From positions 1-64,000 of the forward strand of contig VWPU01014884.1 in NCBI GenBank assembly GCA_013398955.1: a DNA stretch of 64,000 nucleotides. Direction: 5' to 3'. The notes below the pieces were generated by a model that saw only the letters and a program-made list of their open reading frames with translations, was not told the origin of the DNA and searched no databases. The DNA is from Callaeas wilsoni (taxonomy: Eukaryota > Chordata > Aves > Passeriformes > Callaeidae). This document shows positions 35,366 to 49,081 of this stretch, piece by piece; within the stretch, counting starts at the first letter, position 1, and the number at the start of each line of letters is the position of its first letter. Both the position numbers and the translations under genes were made by a program.

Positions 35366-35385
35366 TCTTGACTGATCAGTCAAGA
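35366..35385. repeat. Perfect 20-bp palindrome
   Basis: TCTTGACTGATCAGTCAAGA is its own reverse complement, centred on TGATCA. The symmetry ends at an A/A mismatch just outside. Confidence 0.92.
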
Positions 35386-36484
35386 AGTCCTTACAGGCTC
35401 AGGTGTTAATTTGTGAGCCCTTAGAAAATGTATTTAGGATAGCGATTACTTAATATGTATACAAGGCTAGACACTACAGCAGTGGAAACACAACGTCTGT
35501 ATTTATAATTTTAATCCAAGGAATGCTTCAGCTCTCACCTGTGTAATATAATGAAATATATTGAAAGCACAAGTTTTGTTAAAAGAACAAAACAATACAA
35601 AAGTTAGAGCAAAATGAACCCCAGCTTGTTCTTGTAACTAGATTAGCTGTTGTAACCTCCTGGAGGCATATTTTCATCCCCCAAAGAAAGCAGCGATTCA
35701 CAAGGGTCTGCAGAAGTCATGCCTTGAAGAAAATTGCCTGTCAAAAGAATAAGAGTGTGTATTTTACTGTATGGAATCTCGTTTACATTCTATAGGAGTT
35801 CCCCAGGACGTTCTCTTTGTAATTTTTGGACCTGAGTTAATATAAGAATCTTTTAAAATTTGCATCTCAATTGAAGCCTTTAAATAGATGTTTACACTTA
35901 ACAGGAGGAAAGACCAGGTTCTTGCAAAAATACTTCATTGTTCTTTTGATGAATAGAAATGTGTATTTTCTTGACACTCTGGAACTTTCACAGAAAAAAA
36001 ACCCACAAACATTTGGGAAAACAGCTTCTTAAAGGGATGTTTGGTGATTTTTTTTGAGTCCAGAGCAGTAGTTAATTTTGTTATTTCCCTGCAGAGGACG
36101 ATTTGATGAAGTAGTTCTCAGAGGCAGTTGTAAACCTATTTTGTTTATGACATTACTCATTCTTCCCAAGTTTCCTAAAGCATGTCTTTTTGACCTATAC
36201 ACTTGTTCTTTCCTTCCTGTGGTTCTTGGAGGGATTTGTAATGCACAGTGTACATTTCAGAGGTAGGAAAAGTTGTCAGTTTCCAGATGAGGAAACATAA
36301 TAACACTTCATCATATTGTGTAAGCACAAAGCTCCTAGAGAGATGCAGCTAGCCCATGAAGTACAAATGAAATATTTGGGATCATACTAACCTGCAACTC
36401 CATGAAATACAGCCACTGCATAAGAAATAATACTTTCTGTGTACATGTTTGACTCTGCTTGTTTCATCAAACGAGAATAAAAGG

Positions 36485-36500
36485 AAAAAAAAAAAAAAAA
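36485..36500 (+). repeat. Poly(A) tract (A16)
   Basis: A plain homopolymer following AATAAAAGG. The AATAAA at about 36476-36481 just before it resembles a retrocopy tail, but no coding body is visible upstream. Confidence 0.8.
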
Positions 36501-37046
36501 CAGAGCCCCTCAGCTGTGAGTAGCACTAGAAAATGAGGGCACAAAACCAGACTGATGCTGAGTTACTGGAAGTAATTATGAAGTTAAGAAAGTTGTAATT
36601 GTTAAAGTCTCAGTAAAAATGCGTGTTACTATAATATAAACAGCAAGAAATAAAGGTCAAGAGTAAGATCTAGACAGTTTGGTTCACCTTGCTGGAGTAA
36701 GTAATTGCTGAATTAATTATTCTGAATTTGACAGATGTAACAGTTTATTGTTGCTGTACATAACATTAAAAAGTCCAGTAAATTAAATACTCCAGTGTAA
36801 CATTGAAACCTCTGATACTGTTGAAGCACTGGAAAATGCGAAAGGGACATACAGTGAGCAAAGATTAGATACATGTTACAAAATAACAGAAGTGTGTTAA
36901 TGAAGACAGATTGTATAGTACAAGATTTTCAATTTCATAGTGCCCTTATGATGTTTTTCACTACTTAGCGGAATGTGCTACAGGCTTAGAACAAGTAATT
37001 AGATTTTTTTAGATTTGTTTCCAGGCCTGTGTTTTCCCAGGGCTGG

Positions 37047-37091
37047 GCATTGCTTTGTAATGCATTGCTTTATAATGTATTGCTTTGCCCT
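37047..37091 (+). repeat. Three-copy 15-bp tandem repeat
   Basis: GCATTGCTTTGTAAT (37047-37061), GCATTGCTTTATAAT (37062-37076) and GTATTGCTTTGCCCT (37077-37091). The first two differ at one base; the third has decayed at its end. Confidence 0.88.
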
Positions 37092-39180
37092 ATAACTCTT
37101 ACTGAGGAAATGTGTAATTATTTTAGTTTGGTCTCACATTGAGGTACCAGCATTCTCTGTCTTACGCCTCTTCTGCTACTTCTTAATGTATCAGTGCATT
37201 AGAGACTTTCCATGGAAATGGGTTCTGGTCGTTCCTGTCAGTCTTCAAGCTTCATGTCCTGACAACCTCGATCATTGTATCTGAGATTTTTTTTCTGGAA
37301 AGTGTTTGAAGCCATTATTTTATTAACTATGACTATTGCTACCTTGGTGGTACTGCTAATGCATTTTAAAAGCTGCATTAAAATCCCAAATCTTAATGTG
37401 CACAAGAATGAAAGAAGCAACCTGAACAGCCTGGGCAGTATCTGCAATGCAGAGCCTGCTGCCTCAAAAATTCTAGGTATTTACATGTCCAAAGGTCTGT
37501 CTGAGATTCCCAAGGGAATCCCTAGGTGAGAAGAAAAAGAAACTCAAAACTGATTCATTGTAAAATAAATCAGCCTGTGAGAATTTTCCAAACGTCGTAC
37601 TCAATTCATGCAATTGTGGTCTTTACTGCTGCCTGTAAAAGAAAATTACTGTGAGGCTTCATGGGACATAAATAATTAAAAGCTGCTTTTATTGACCAAG
37701 CCAAAGGCAGAGTTAAGTAGTTTTAAGTGTGCGCCCTGGTAATAGGTGAAAAAGAGTTCCTGTATGGAAAAACACAATTATTATTCTTATTGACAAGACA
37801 AATATGCATATGAAAAGAACTTAATTTCACCATTACTGCTGCTAATGTTATTTTTAAATTCATTCGTAGCTACCTGTATACGTCAAACTGTTTCTAATTT
37901 ATAATCTTTTAGAGAACTTTTTTTTTTTTAACAATTTGTTGACTTTTCAGCAAATTCTGACTCATTAAGTACAATGAGAGATCATATTTTCCTGTTTTCT
38001 TCCCTCCCTAAAGAAGAATATTTGTAGCACAAGATGAGTGCTCCCTAATGTATGTGACTGTCTGCCTCCAGATTTCCAGTAGGTAAACCCCAGTGTTACT
38101 CGGTCTGACTGTGCAGTTCTATCATATCAGCTTTGCAGAGACTTCACCCTAGGTAACTGTTAAAGGGAAGACTGAATTCAGGATTAACATATTGGCTTGC
38201 AGGGTGCTTAGCTTTGCATCCTGAATAAACTTCTGACTTACTAACCCGTATCTACCATGGCAGATTTCCAAAATCTTTGCTGGGAATATACTTCTATTCA
38301 GTAAGACTTCTAAAAAACCTTTGAGATTTTTTTTTCACCTGAATTCATTAAAGGCTTTAATGTCATCATATTTAGCATTTTTGTGTGTGCGTCTTTGCCT
38401 TTGAATCTCCCAGAAAGCCAATATGAATTAATCAGAATCATACCATGTACTACTTTCCTTAATCTTCTTTTCCCTTAGCTATCACACAGGAGCACATCAC
38501 TTTTAATGTTATGTGACAGTGCTTTGGGGAATCTGCATTCAAGCACTATTTTCTTACAGTTATTCTTTTATTTCATCCACATTTCCCAAAATCTATTGTA
38601 TGCCTTCAAGAAACCACAGTAGGCCTGTGCTATTAGATACATACACAAGACTCCAACCTGGCTTTCCTTCTAGGGAACAGAGGCAGAAATTTGTTTTATG
38701 GAGTTTAAAGAGAAAATAAATCCTTATGGTTTGGAAGCATTACTATAAAATGAAGATTATATTATTTCTGTAATTTCAGAGGTTGCATTAATTTCTTGTG
38801 CTGTGCTGTAGGATGTGTAGTTTTGGGAAGCAGTGAGAGAGTTATTTAGAATCAACCAGAAGCTCACACGCTGATGAGAAATGATGTGTTGAAACCCCCT
38901 GGTTCTTTTCAGAAAGGGCTGAAAGTTAACATTCTTTTTCAGCAAATTTGCATATTATTTCCTTATCTGTTTTATCTTTCCTTTTCAACTAGAGACAATA
39001 GTTTTTTTCATCACCCTTGCCAAATTACATTCTTGCTGACTGCTTCTTTTAAGGTGACAAATTTCTCCTTGGCTATGCTTCAAGAGAAGATGAAGCAATA
39101 GCTGTTCTTAGAGAGGTTTGGGATGATACAAAAAAATGAAACCAACTTCAAATCTTGTGATGTTTCTGTTAGAATATGTC

Positions 39181-39234
39181 TAACACTAAATAAATAGTGT
39201 AACACCAAATACATGGTGTAACATTAAATAAACC
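39181..39234 (+). repeat. 19-bp tandem repeat, about 2.8 copies
   Basis: TAACACTAAATAAATAGTG (39181-39199), TAACACCAAATACATGGTG (39200-39218) and TAACATTAAATAAACC (39219-39234). The spacing is exact with point differences. Confidence 0.88.
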
Positions 39235-39942
39235 AAACACCATCAGCTACAGATTGTACTTTACAACCTACAGACAGAGAGTGCATTTTGGTGTTCATTT
39301 TATGTTAAGTCAGTGCTTTATAGACAATGAACCTGGTTAGTTTAACATTTCATAGGATGAGTTGTATTCTCATAGCTTACAGCTTGCTGACAGGTTCAAC
39401 CAGAGGAGGTACTGAAGTCAGTAGTGTTCACTACCCTGGAAGTAACATGTTAAAGGTTATATTCATTACTATGTCAAAAGGCTGGAAGTCACAAAATGTC
39501 AGCTAAATCTTTGTAAGATTATGACAAAATTAATTAAGGCAAAGTATACTGGTTATGGCCCACTGGAAATGGCATTACTGGGTAAGTTTAAACAATCACA
39601 GAGATAAAGATAACAGAGTGCAAACCTATCAAATAATACTCTGTCATCCCTAAATTACTTCTACTCATCCTTGCTCTGGACAGGGATAGTGTCTGTTCTG
39701 TACTTCTCCTTCAAGGAAAGTTCATCTAGTAAAAAGTTAAATAAAAGTTAATTCATAGGCATTTTTTGATGCCTTTTAAAGATAATAAGGCACTCTGAAG
39801 TTAGACCATGTAGAGAAAATTCCAAGTTATATAATGCATGTTCTTTGACAAGAGCCATCCTCATTATAGTGTTTAAAGTAGAAACAGAGTTTGGAAAACA
39901 AAGACTGTGTTTAAAGTAAAATGAGCGGTGCATAACTGCAGT

Positions 39943-39961
39943 AAAAAAAAAAAAAAAAAAA
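39943..39961 (+). repeat. Poly(A) tract (A19)
   Basis: A run of 19 A between GCAGT and GTGTTTCTG. No element body is recognised next to it. Confidence 0.85.
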
Positions 39962-42546
39962 GTGTTTCTGTGGTCTGGAGTAGGTGGTAGTTTATCTTTG
40001 TAACATGTTTTTGATTTACGGTATGGGAGGTTTTCAAGGAAAAACTCAGGCTCTCTCAGTAGCAGGTAGGATTTCTAGTGCTCTCTGAAGTTTCCTCAGT
40101 TTAGAACTCAGGTATGGGGAAGCAAAGATGATTGTAAACCAAATATGTCTAAACCAAAAGTGCCACTTTTCTTTCTTCTCTTCCCCGGGGAAGGTAGACT
40201 GGCTTAGGACTCTAAAATGTACATCTGTTGCCAAGAGTCATTGATCCACAGACTGGGTCTCGAATGTCCTCACTGTGGGTAAGCGCAGCCAGTGTCCCAA
40301 GGTGATCTGTCATAGTATTTCCTGCAAACAAGAAGGCATTTAAATGTTCCCAGGCAAAGTTCCTGATACCTATCTGCCTCTGTTCAAATTCTTTTCTTCA
40401 AGTTTGATTTTAATATTGAAAGCCAAAATGCTTTATGTAACACTGTGTAAAATTATCAGCTCTGCAGGTTTTATCCCCCCTCTGATTTTGTGTTGATTTT
40501 TAAAACAGCTACTGGGAAAAGTAATGGTTACGCTTTTTGGTTTCATCAAGAAACATAAATCTGACTTTCATCTGAAATCTGAGAGTGTATTTTTGGCACC
40601 AAAAATTATGGGAAGGTAAATTGCAGGTACCAGTGCAAAACTTTGCCTAACTCTAGTGCAACTAAATCCAGGTTTGACAGCTACTGCTGAGAACACAATA
40701 TTTAGAACAGTGGTTTGAGTACTTCAGTCTGATGAGACTATTAAGCACAAAAGATTAAAGCACATGAACAAGATGTTCTAGCAGAAATGCTGCAAGTTAC
40801 TTTGTATCATATGTGCCTTTTTATTAATGAAACGAAAAATGAGCTCAGAATAACATTCTAACCAAAGTATAATTTAGTAGAAAATGGAATGCATGAATAA
40901 TACACAGAATTCTTAAGTAGTCTACCATTGATGTTGGAAAAAAAGTTAGTTATTGGTACTTAGATTTTCAGCAAAGGCAAAAAAACCCCTGTCAATAGAT
41001 TATATTAGAATGGGGATGTTTGTACACAACAATGTTTGAAAATGGAAGTCAAAAAGATTTTAATGTGTAATTTTTATTAACATTCTGTTAATATTTACAG
41101 CCAGTCATATAATGTAATGAGCAAATCAATCATTAGTATTTAAAGTAACCTTGAAGTATGTATCTTTCCAAGCTCAAGCATTACATGGATTGTCCAAGCC
41201 TATTTATTAATCTCATCTTTGTTACCTTGTCAAAAGTTTACATTTATACCAGAACTTACTTTGAAAATTTATATATGCACCTAATCATTGATACTGCAGG
41301 AGCAAGTATTTAATTCTGTCACTTTGATTAGTCCAAATGAGATGAAGTGTATAAGCATTAGGGCTCTGATTTTAATTATTACTACTTTAATATTCTTGTG
41401 TCCTTAATCAGGCAAAAGGTTCATTGTGTTTGGTTTGGCTGTGCCCTTTAAGCACTGGTATAGTAAGGCAGCTGTGTAAAAGGAAGTTGTAACTGGAATG
41501 TAACTCCCAGAAGATAGTTTCCAAAACCCTGTCTGTAGTCCCCCTATCCTTCTTTCTACTCTATCTGAAAGTTTTCAAAACATTTATTTTATTTTTTGCT
41601 TTTTTGCCTTTTCCTTGCTGCCATATCACTAGACAGTTTTAGTGTGGCAAATTACCGTGGCAAGTATTTAAGTCATAACTTTAAGCAGAGCCGTCTTGTT
41701 GTTATAAATTGTAAATATACATCATGTTCTGTTTAAAAATATTCAGTGTGTCAAAGCTCGCAGAAAGAAGTTACTTTATCCTCTTTGTTTAAAAATCAGG
41801 AATATGTTTTATTTGCTGTCTTCGAGGCAGTTCCAGACAAAATAAAACAAATTGTATATAGTTTATCTTACTTAAGAATAGATTATAATGAAGCAGGAGC
41901 TGGGTGGAATTTATATCCAATGGGATATTACCTTGTTTTTATTAAACTCTTGAAACATAAGGAAGGTGGAACTGTATGTTGACTGCAAGAGGCCGGGTAG
42001 TGTTGATCCTGATCCCAAAGCACCGTTAGTAACATGCATGTAATATGCTATAGATGGTAATCCATCATGCCCTTGAAGTCCTCAGTAACTTTTCCAGTTA
42101 AATCGCTTCTATTCTTAGAAAACTGAAGTATATTTTTAAAGTTAGTATTTGTTTGGCTTTTTTTTCTCTGTTCATCATCTAATTTGAATCTTAACCTCAT
42201 CAGTTTCGTGAACTACTCACCGTAGTCGCTGAAAACATAATATATTCCTTTCCTTTTTGGCCTTTTTATATTTTGAGTATCACTATCTTCCCTATTGGTC
42301 TTTCATCTTGTTATGAATAACTCCAGTTTATGCAATCTGTAAGAGACATCTTGTTTTCTAGACCTGGGGTTATTTCCAGTGGTTTTCTTGGACTGTCTCT
42401 GATTTGTTTTTATAAGTCTTCAAATGCAATGTCCAAACCTGAATGAAATATTGAGCTGGGAAAAGCATAAAGAAATAACTTCATATGTTCTAAAGACTCT
42501 TTAACTGTAGCTAAAGAAAACCTTTTGCCGTTTTCACTGCAGCGTG

Positions 42547-42580
42547 TCTCACATGTAATCCATTATATCTCACATGTAAT
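42547..42580 (+). repeat. 13-bp direct repeat spaced 21 bp
   Basis: TCTCACATGTAAT occurs at 42547-42559 and exactly again at 42568-42580, with CCATTATA between. It is a small local duplication. Confidence 0.85.
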
Positions 42581-45500
42581 TTTCTGAAAAGAAATTGTCT
42601 CTTAGGTCCTTGTTTTTCACCCTGTATCTATGCATTCTGACCCAAGGAGCCTGATTCTTCTGGAGAAAATTGTGTACCTGAACTTCTCTTTAGTCCTTGC
42701 ATCTCATTTTTTTCAGATAGTTGCTCTGACTGGGAGTAGTGTAGAAACACATTTTCTGAAAGTCTTTAAGAAGGTTTCCAAGGATGAAGTAGTGTAGAAA
42801 TAGATTTATCTATATGCAGAGATATTTGCTGAGGGATTGGATATTCCACCAACTCATGATGGGACATCAACCTTCTTTACCCAGTTCTGCAGATGTATTG
42901 CAGTTGCACTGATAGATCACTTTACTTAGCTGTGTATCTCTGAAAAATCTACTTTACTCTGCCCTCTGTAAATAGTTTTTTAGCACTTAGATTGTACTTA
43001 TGCCCTTAGAAAAGTTGGGCATGTGGTGTGAAAACAGCTCAAAGCCACTGCAAAATCAATCTCAGTTGACCTATTTCTACAAGAATTTCACTGGAGGGTA
43101 GGAAAATTGGAGTATGTTAATAATATCTAATTACCCTTCCTTATCGTCAGACCCCAAATCTTCCTCTTTCCCTTTCCTGTCCTTTCCCCTGAAACAGTCT
43201 TGTAGCTTTAACTTATTTCTAGTGATTAATATGATGTTTGTATTACTATTAGTGGTGATTAATATAAAATGTGACAGGAAATATATGTTGTTCTTGCAAG
43301 TATATTTGCATTTTAAGACATTTTCAGAAGGGCAAATGACACTAAAATTATTATGTGTTAAACTAGTAATTATAGGTTAAGCCAGTGTTGTGAACATGCA
43401 GTACAAGAAATATATCTGGATAAAAATTTTCCAGAAACTTAATTTAATGTGATGTTCATTTTGCTTCAATGATATGCAAATTTTACAATTATGTGTAGAC
43501 ACTATAGAATTTTCAAGCTCATTCATTAAGGAATGAACATGCATCTCAATGTAAAGTTTTTCTGGCTCTTGTAAAGTCTGAATTTATAACAAAATACAGC
43601 TTACTGCACATCTAACATCTGTGGGTTTTATCAGTATCTGTTCAAATTTGGAATACCCCACAGAAGAAATCAAATATGGATGTAGGCCTGGAATGAATTC
43701 AGTCATCATCTGAATTTCTTAGTGGTTTGTTAAACAGATTGTTCCCAAAGTTTCAGTAAAGTCTTTGTTCTTGTATTGCATATGTAGTGTCTATATTCAA
43801 ATCTTTTTATAATATTCTCAATATTCAAAATTAGAACTTGTTTTGTGATTCAGGGTAAGTATATGACCCTCCTAAATTTGGATTGTAGCTCTTGAGGGGT
43901 AAAGAATGTTTTAACCTTGAAAATGTAGTTTTAGATTATTTTTAGTGGGCTTGAGAGAGCTAAAAATTATGGTTATGGAAGGACTTCTAAACATAGATAA
44001 CACAGCTGTGAGAACTCATTCTCATTTATTTCTGATAGAGGGTAAATCTTGGTTAGTGAATTTTTTCTGCCCAGCCTGCTCAGTATTTACTTTTATTTTT
44101 CGTAACAGGTGGGTGAACAGAATAACCTGACTCAGTTAATGCTTTTTCCACCCTACCTAATTTGGGAGGTTAGAGGAGCTTCAGGATGTGAAATCAGGCG
44201 TGTTAACTGGCATAGCCCATCAAGCATAAGGAAGAGCAATGGAATATCCTCACTGCTACAGCTGATAATATATTCAGAGCCTGTCACTTTCTGATCAGAA
44301 AATTTGTTCATTGAGATACTGTGCAATTCTATCCATTTAAATTAGCTGCGGGTTTTATACTTGGCTGCACAAGTGCAGGAGTCATGAAGGCTTTCACAGA
44401 GCTGAAGCCCTTCCTACCTGCTGCCTTGTCCATCCAGGTACACAGCATTAGGTTGTATTAAAGTTACTGAATTGGGATAGAAATATAGAGCTGGTAGAAA
44501 CTGCAGAACATTAAAAAACAAGCATTCCTAAGGAGCTGTAATAAGTTGAAACTCAGGTAGCTGATTTCAATATAAAGTTATTTCCTGTAACTAATGTCGT
44601 AATATTAGAACTTGAGAGTAACTTAACTATGGTTAGAAGAAATAATTCAGTGTTTGGAAACTATTTGTTTCTAAATCTGTGCTGTTTATTTACAGCATCA
44701 ACAATGGAAATATAAGAAACAGATTTCTACTGAAATTTTTGTTGTCTGACTTAAACCTTGTAATTGTTTACAGTCTTAAATATGTCTGGGAATCTATGAA
44801 AACATCTTAAAATTATAAAGTTTGAAATTCAGTAATAAAAATGTGTGTGTAACACATACAAAGAGGTTTCCTATTAGTCACTTATGCATATTTACAGAAG
44901 TTGTTATTTTAAGAAGATTTGATTGAGTTTAAAATTTTCATTGGGTGTAAGAATTCCTCACTTTATATTGTTTGCAAGTTAATATAAACCCTCCGATGTT
45001 TTGTAGTTCAAACTACAAATATTTTAAACAGCATACTGCGGAAAAGCTGTTGTGAAGTTGTATTTGAATCACAACATTTAAATCTGTATAATGAAAATCA
45101 CCTTCTAAATGGATAGTTTTAACAGTACAGCTTGTGGAGTATGGTGTATTATTTCCATTATATACTGTATACGGGGGGGAAGGAATAGTGTAGAATATTC
45201 TTATGTTTGAGTAAAAGAAATAGCACCTCATTTGTGAGGTTTGGCTGAAGCATAAAACTGTGACTTTATTTTGCTAACTGAAACAAAATAGCTTCTCAAC
45301 AGTTACTGCTCCTTTTTGATAAGCAATTTATGTCAATGAAAATATTTCTTTAAAATTAAGATTTTGGCAACATGCTGTATTTCTATATAATCACCTAAAC
45401 CTGAAATTAAATGTATGTACAGCCAAAAGTTGTTATCTGTAGAAATAAAAAAACCACCTGCTTCAAATTTCAAATTGCAAATAGCAGAAGCTCAGCATAA

Positions 45501-48500
45501 CAAGAATTAATTAATTAATACCAAGTAAGCAAATGCTTGCTACAGTGTTAATGTTTGCAAGATTCTTGAGATCCCCACATCCCAGATCAAAAGACATTCA
45601 AAGCAGAAGGAGGATGTGATGTGCTTGTCTCATTAAAATACAATACCTAACGAGCATTCAAAACTATGCTCGTTTTTTAATCTGATTTCACAGCTGTTGA
45701 GAATCTTAGAACATTTTCCATACCATTGGATCTTCTTGCAGGTGAGTCCATGCACATTATGTGGCTACCCAGATGAGGATGGTTTCTAAATAAATAAAAC
45801 CATCCACATAAAGAAGAGGTTTCTGCAAGGTTGCTAAATATCTTGCTGCTGACACAGAACCCTAAGGAATTTGCAATGGAATATTGAAACCAGGTAGCTT
45901 GTATGTCACTATATTCAGCTACAGTAGTAGAGAATAAAATTACTATTCGTAATGCAAGCACTTTATCACTGTTCTTGCAAAAAAACCTGCTGTGAACTTT
46001 GAGACCTTCAAAACTAGTATGCCAGAAACAATAGTGGAGAGATGGGAATTCAGAAAAGGTAATTATTGAGCTGTTTTTAAATAAAAACCCTTTTGGGTCT
46101 CTGTATGTGGAAACATTAAAAAAGCAGAAAGCTTGCTAGCCGGAGAGCTACTAGAAAAATGCATTTTAAGTCAAACCATTTTCGACTAGAGGGAATATAA
46201 TTCGGGGTTTCACGGAACCTGTAGAGTTTAAATAAACAGTATCGAGAGTTTTGTTAAAATAAATAAAAATGTAAAGCTGTTTCAGCTAAACACTTCACTT
46301 TCCCCAGGGGAAATTAGTTGGCACTCACTGAAGCAGGGAGTGAGAGATGATAGAGGGTTAAGGAAAAGATGGGATCAACATCCACCATACCATTTTTTAT
46401 TGACTCACAGTAATCTGATCAACACTCTGGTCATAAAACTCTTGAAAGCAAAGTTACACAACTGAAAGTGTAGGGAACAGTTTAGAATAGTTTTAATCTG
46501 AAGTGGACCTCCTTTATTTAAAGGACATTCTCTTCATTTTTGATGCTTATTTTCTTCCTGATTATTTTGCAGCTGTTCCCTGTTTCTCAATTCTTTGCCC
46601 TCTTCTGTACTGTCAGGCAGTATTTTCCCATTTCTTGTTTTCTTGAGGAGGGCAATACATGGCAGCTCTGTGAAATGGAGCAAAGTTCAGAGGCAGATTT
46701 GAATGGAGAAGGGAAATGTATTGGGTTTGCTGGTGAAGGAAGATTAGCTCTGTGTACGTATTTCAATTTCTTTTACCTTGGCCCAGGAAACCCAGGAGAG
46801 GCTTTTCTATGTTTCCAGTACAGGATTTGTTTGTTTATTTTTGTCTGACCTGAGCTATTGTCTAACAGCAGTTTCTGGTAGGGGTCAAGATTCTGATTTG
46901 CATGCTTAAGCACATGTTTACAGGCCAAATTTCAGATGTGTATGTGTGCCTGGGACACAAAGTAAGAAATCTTATCAGGAAACTAAGTACTTAGAAGGCA
47001 TATTTTGGTATTTTAAATCTATAATGATTTTATAGTTTTTGTTTGCAAGCTGGGGAAGAATTTCATATTTTCACTATGACTAATAGAGATGTCTGAGGTA
47101 AATGTGAATATTTTCTTGCCTATTACCAACTTTTGCTAGTTTGAAATCTCTCTTGTTCTATTAGGAAGTAGTGTCTTGATGTATTCCATTTTTATGTTTG
47201 TGAATACTGAAATTTGTATGGTTTTATTTGAGAAAATACATGCAATCAGATCTGTAAAATTGCTTAGATGGGATTAAATTCTGCCTTGCAATTCTGTGGC
47301 CTTAGTGATCTTAGTGTGGATGGAAATCCTGACAAATGGAAACATCGATGAACCTTCAGTCAAAAATTAGAAGAGGAAAGGAATTGTTTGAAAGAGAATG
47401 TGTACATCCTACTGCAAATATTGCCTTTCAGCCAGGGCTTTAGAAAGTGTTTCAGCTGGATACAGCTTCTGCTATTGCACACCAGCAATCCACATTGGGA
47501 AAGAGTAAGTGCAGGTGTTCAGACAGGATCACATTCTTCATATATCTTTGTGTATTTATTACTCTTCCTGGTTTAAACTGTACGCAGGAAGAAAAAGGGA
47601 TCCTCATTTTAGTTCAGAATACAGACCCTCATTTTATTATATTTCAAGTACAAAGCATGCAAGCACACTGCCACACTAAAATTATCTGCTGTTTGTGTTC
47701 AGAGCAAGAAAAAAATAACCCCTTTGATCAATTTGCTGCCTTGAAATGCCCTATAATTTAACCATTACAGAATTTTATTTGATAGTGGCTCCACCAAATG
47801 AGCTGCTTTAGAAATGAGAAATGTCTGTGTCAATTAACAGTCCTGTCGCTTGTGCATCATTTGTCTAAATAAAAATGCAAGCTCTGAATTTCAGCAGACT
47901 ACAGAGAATGTTATTATACTAATATTTGTATTCTTTTTAGTTCACTTGTATTTGGGAAATATGTGTCCATGTCTGAATGCTGACAATATCTTCATAACCT
48001 CTTCAATAAAGCCTTAGATTAGAACTGCTGGAATATAATCAATATTTTAATGAAGGGACTAATGCTTTGGTGAAATCAGTAGAAAAGTGTTAGGGCATTG
48101 TTATTGATAGTTGTCTTAAATCCATGCTACAGCAACTGTCACGTCAATTAACGAAAGTAACAACATGTAATAATGTGGATTATAGGGATTATTCTCACTT
48201 GTTCTTTAATAAATAGATATGCTCTCAGATACTTCCATAATTAAACTCTTGTTTTAAATATATATATAAATTCTTAAGTTGTTTGCTTTGCTAGAAACTG
48301 TTTCTAACCTATGTTCAATTATCACAGCTCTTGATGGACGAGGTCCAAAAGTGGAAGGGACTTGTGTGTGCTGATGCTTATCTAGTGGATTAATAACAGT
48401 TGGTAGCAGAGCGCAATCCTGGTGTGCTCACCCCTCATCCCCTTGGCTCCATGCTCCGTAATTTGCTGTCTTTTCTAATCTGCTGTGAGTTACAGAGCTA

Positions 48501-49067
48501 AGACAGTAACAAAGCATGTTGTCTTGGCAAATCTACTTAACCACTGGAGGATAGGAACTCTGCTTTTGCTCTGTGCAGCAGTGTCACTTCTTTTCCCTCT
48601 CTCACCCTTGTAAACAATGTTTGTATCACCTGTAAGGAGCCAGAATTAAGTGTGTATCCTGGCTGATTAGTTTTGAACATGCCCCACTACACCTGATATA
48701 TCCCAATGTAATCCTTTCTTCCTATAACTTGTTTTATATTTGAATGCACCAAAGGTAGGGCTGCTCTCAGGTAACCTTAGCCATGCAAAAGTCAGGTGAT
48801 TGTCCAAGCAGTTCTAGCCTTCCTGTCTTAGACACCAGGATACTCATTTGTCCTAAAATACCCTAAAATCAGAGGACTGACCGCTCAGAGGAGACTTTAC
48901 ATGTAACATTCACCTGAAGAAATGTTAGATACATTCCATTGTGCAAATTCCTCTGGTAAACTCCACATGCCTGCTTTTGGGTAGTTTGTTCCCGTGGATG
49001 AACTTTCTCTATATACACAGGACAACATTTGTGTGTGTTTCTACTGTGCCCCTTGTGAGATTGCAAA

Positions 49068-49081
49068 TTTTTTTTTTTTTT
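49068..49081 (+). repeat. Poly(T) tract (T14) in a T-rich region
   Basis: T14 followed by more T-rich text up to TTTGAATTTCAG at about 49112-49123. That end resembles a splice acceptor, but the downstream frames show no recognised protein. Confidence 0.75.

Noticed and set aside
36470..36500. AATAAA plus A16 as the tail of a processed pseudogene
   Set aside because: No coding or known-RNA body is recognisable upstream, and no flanking duplication was seen.
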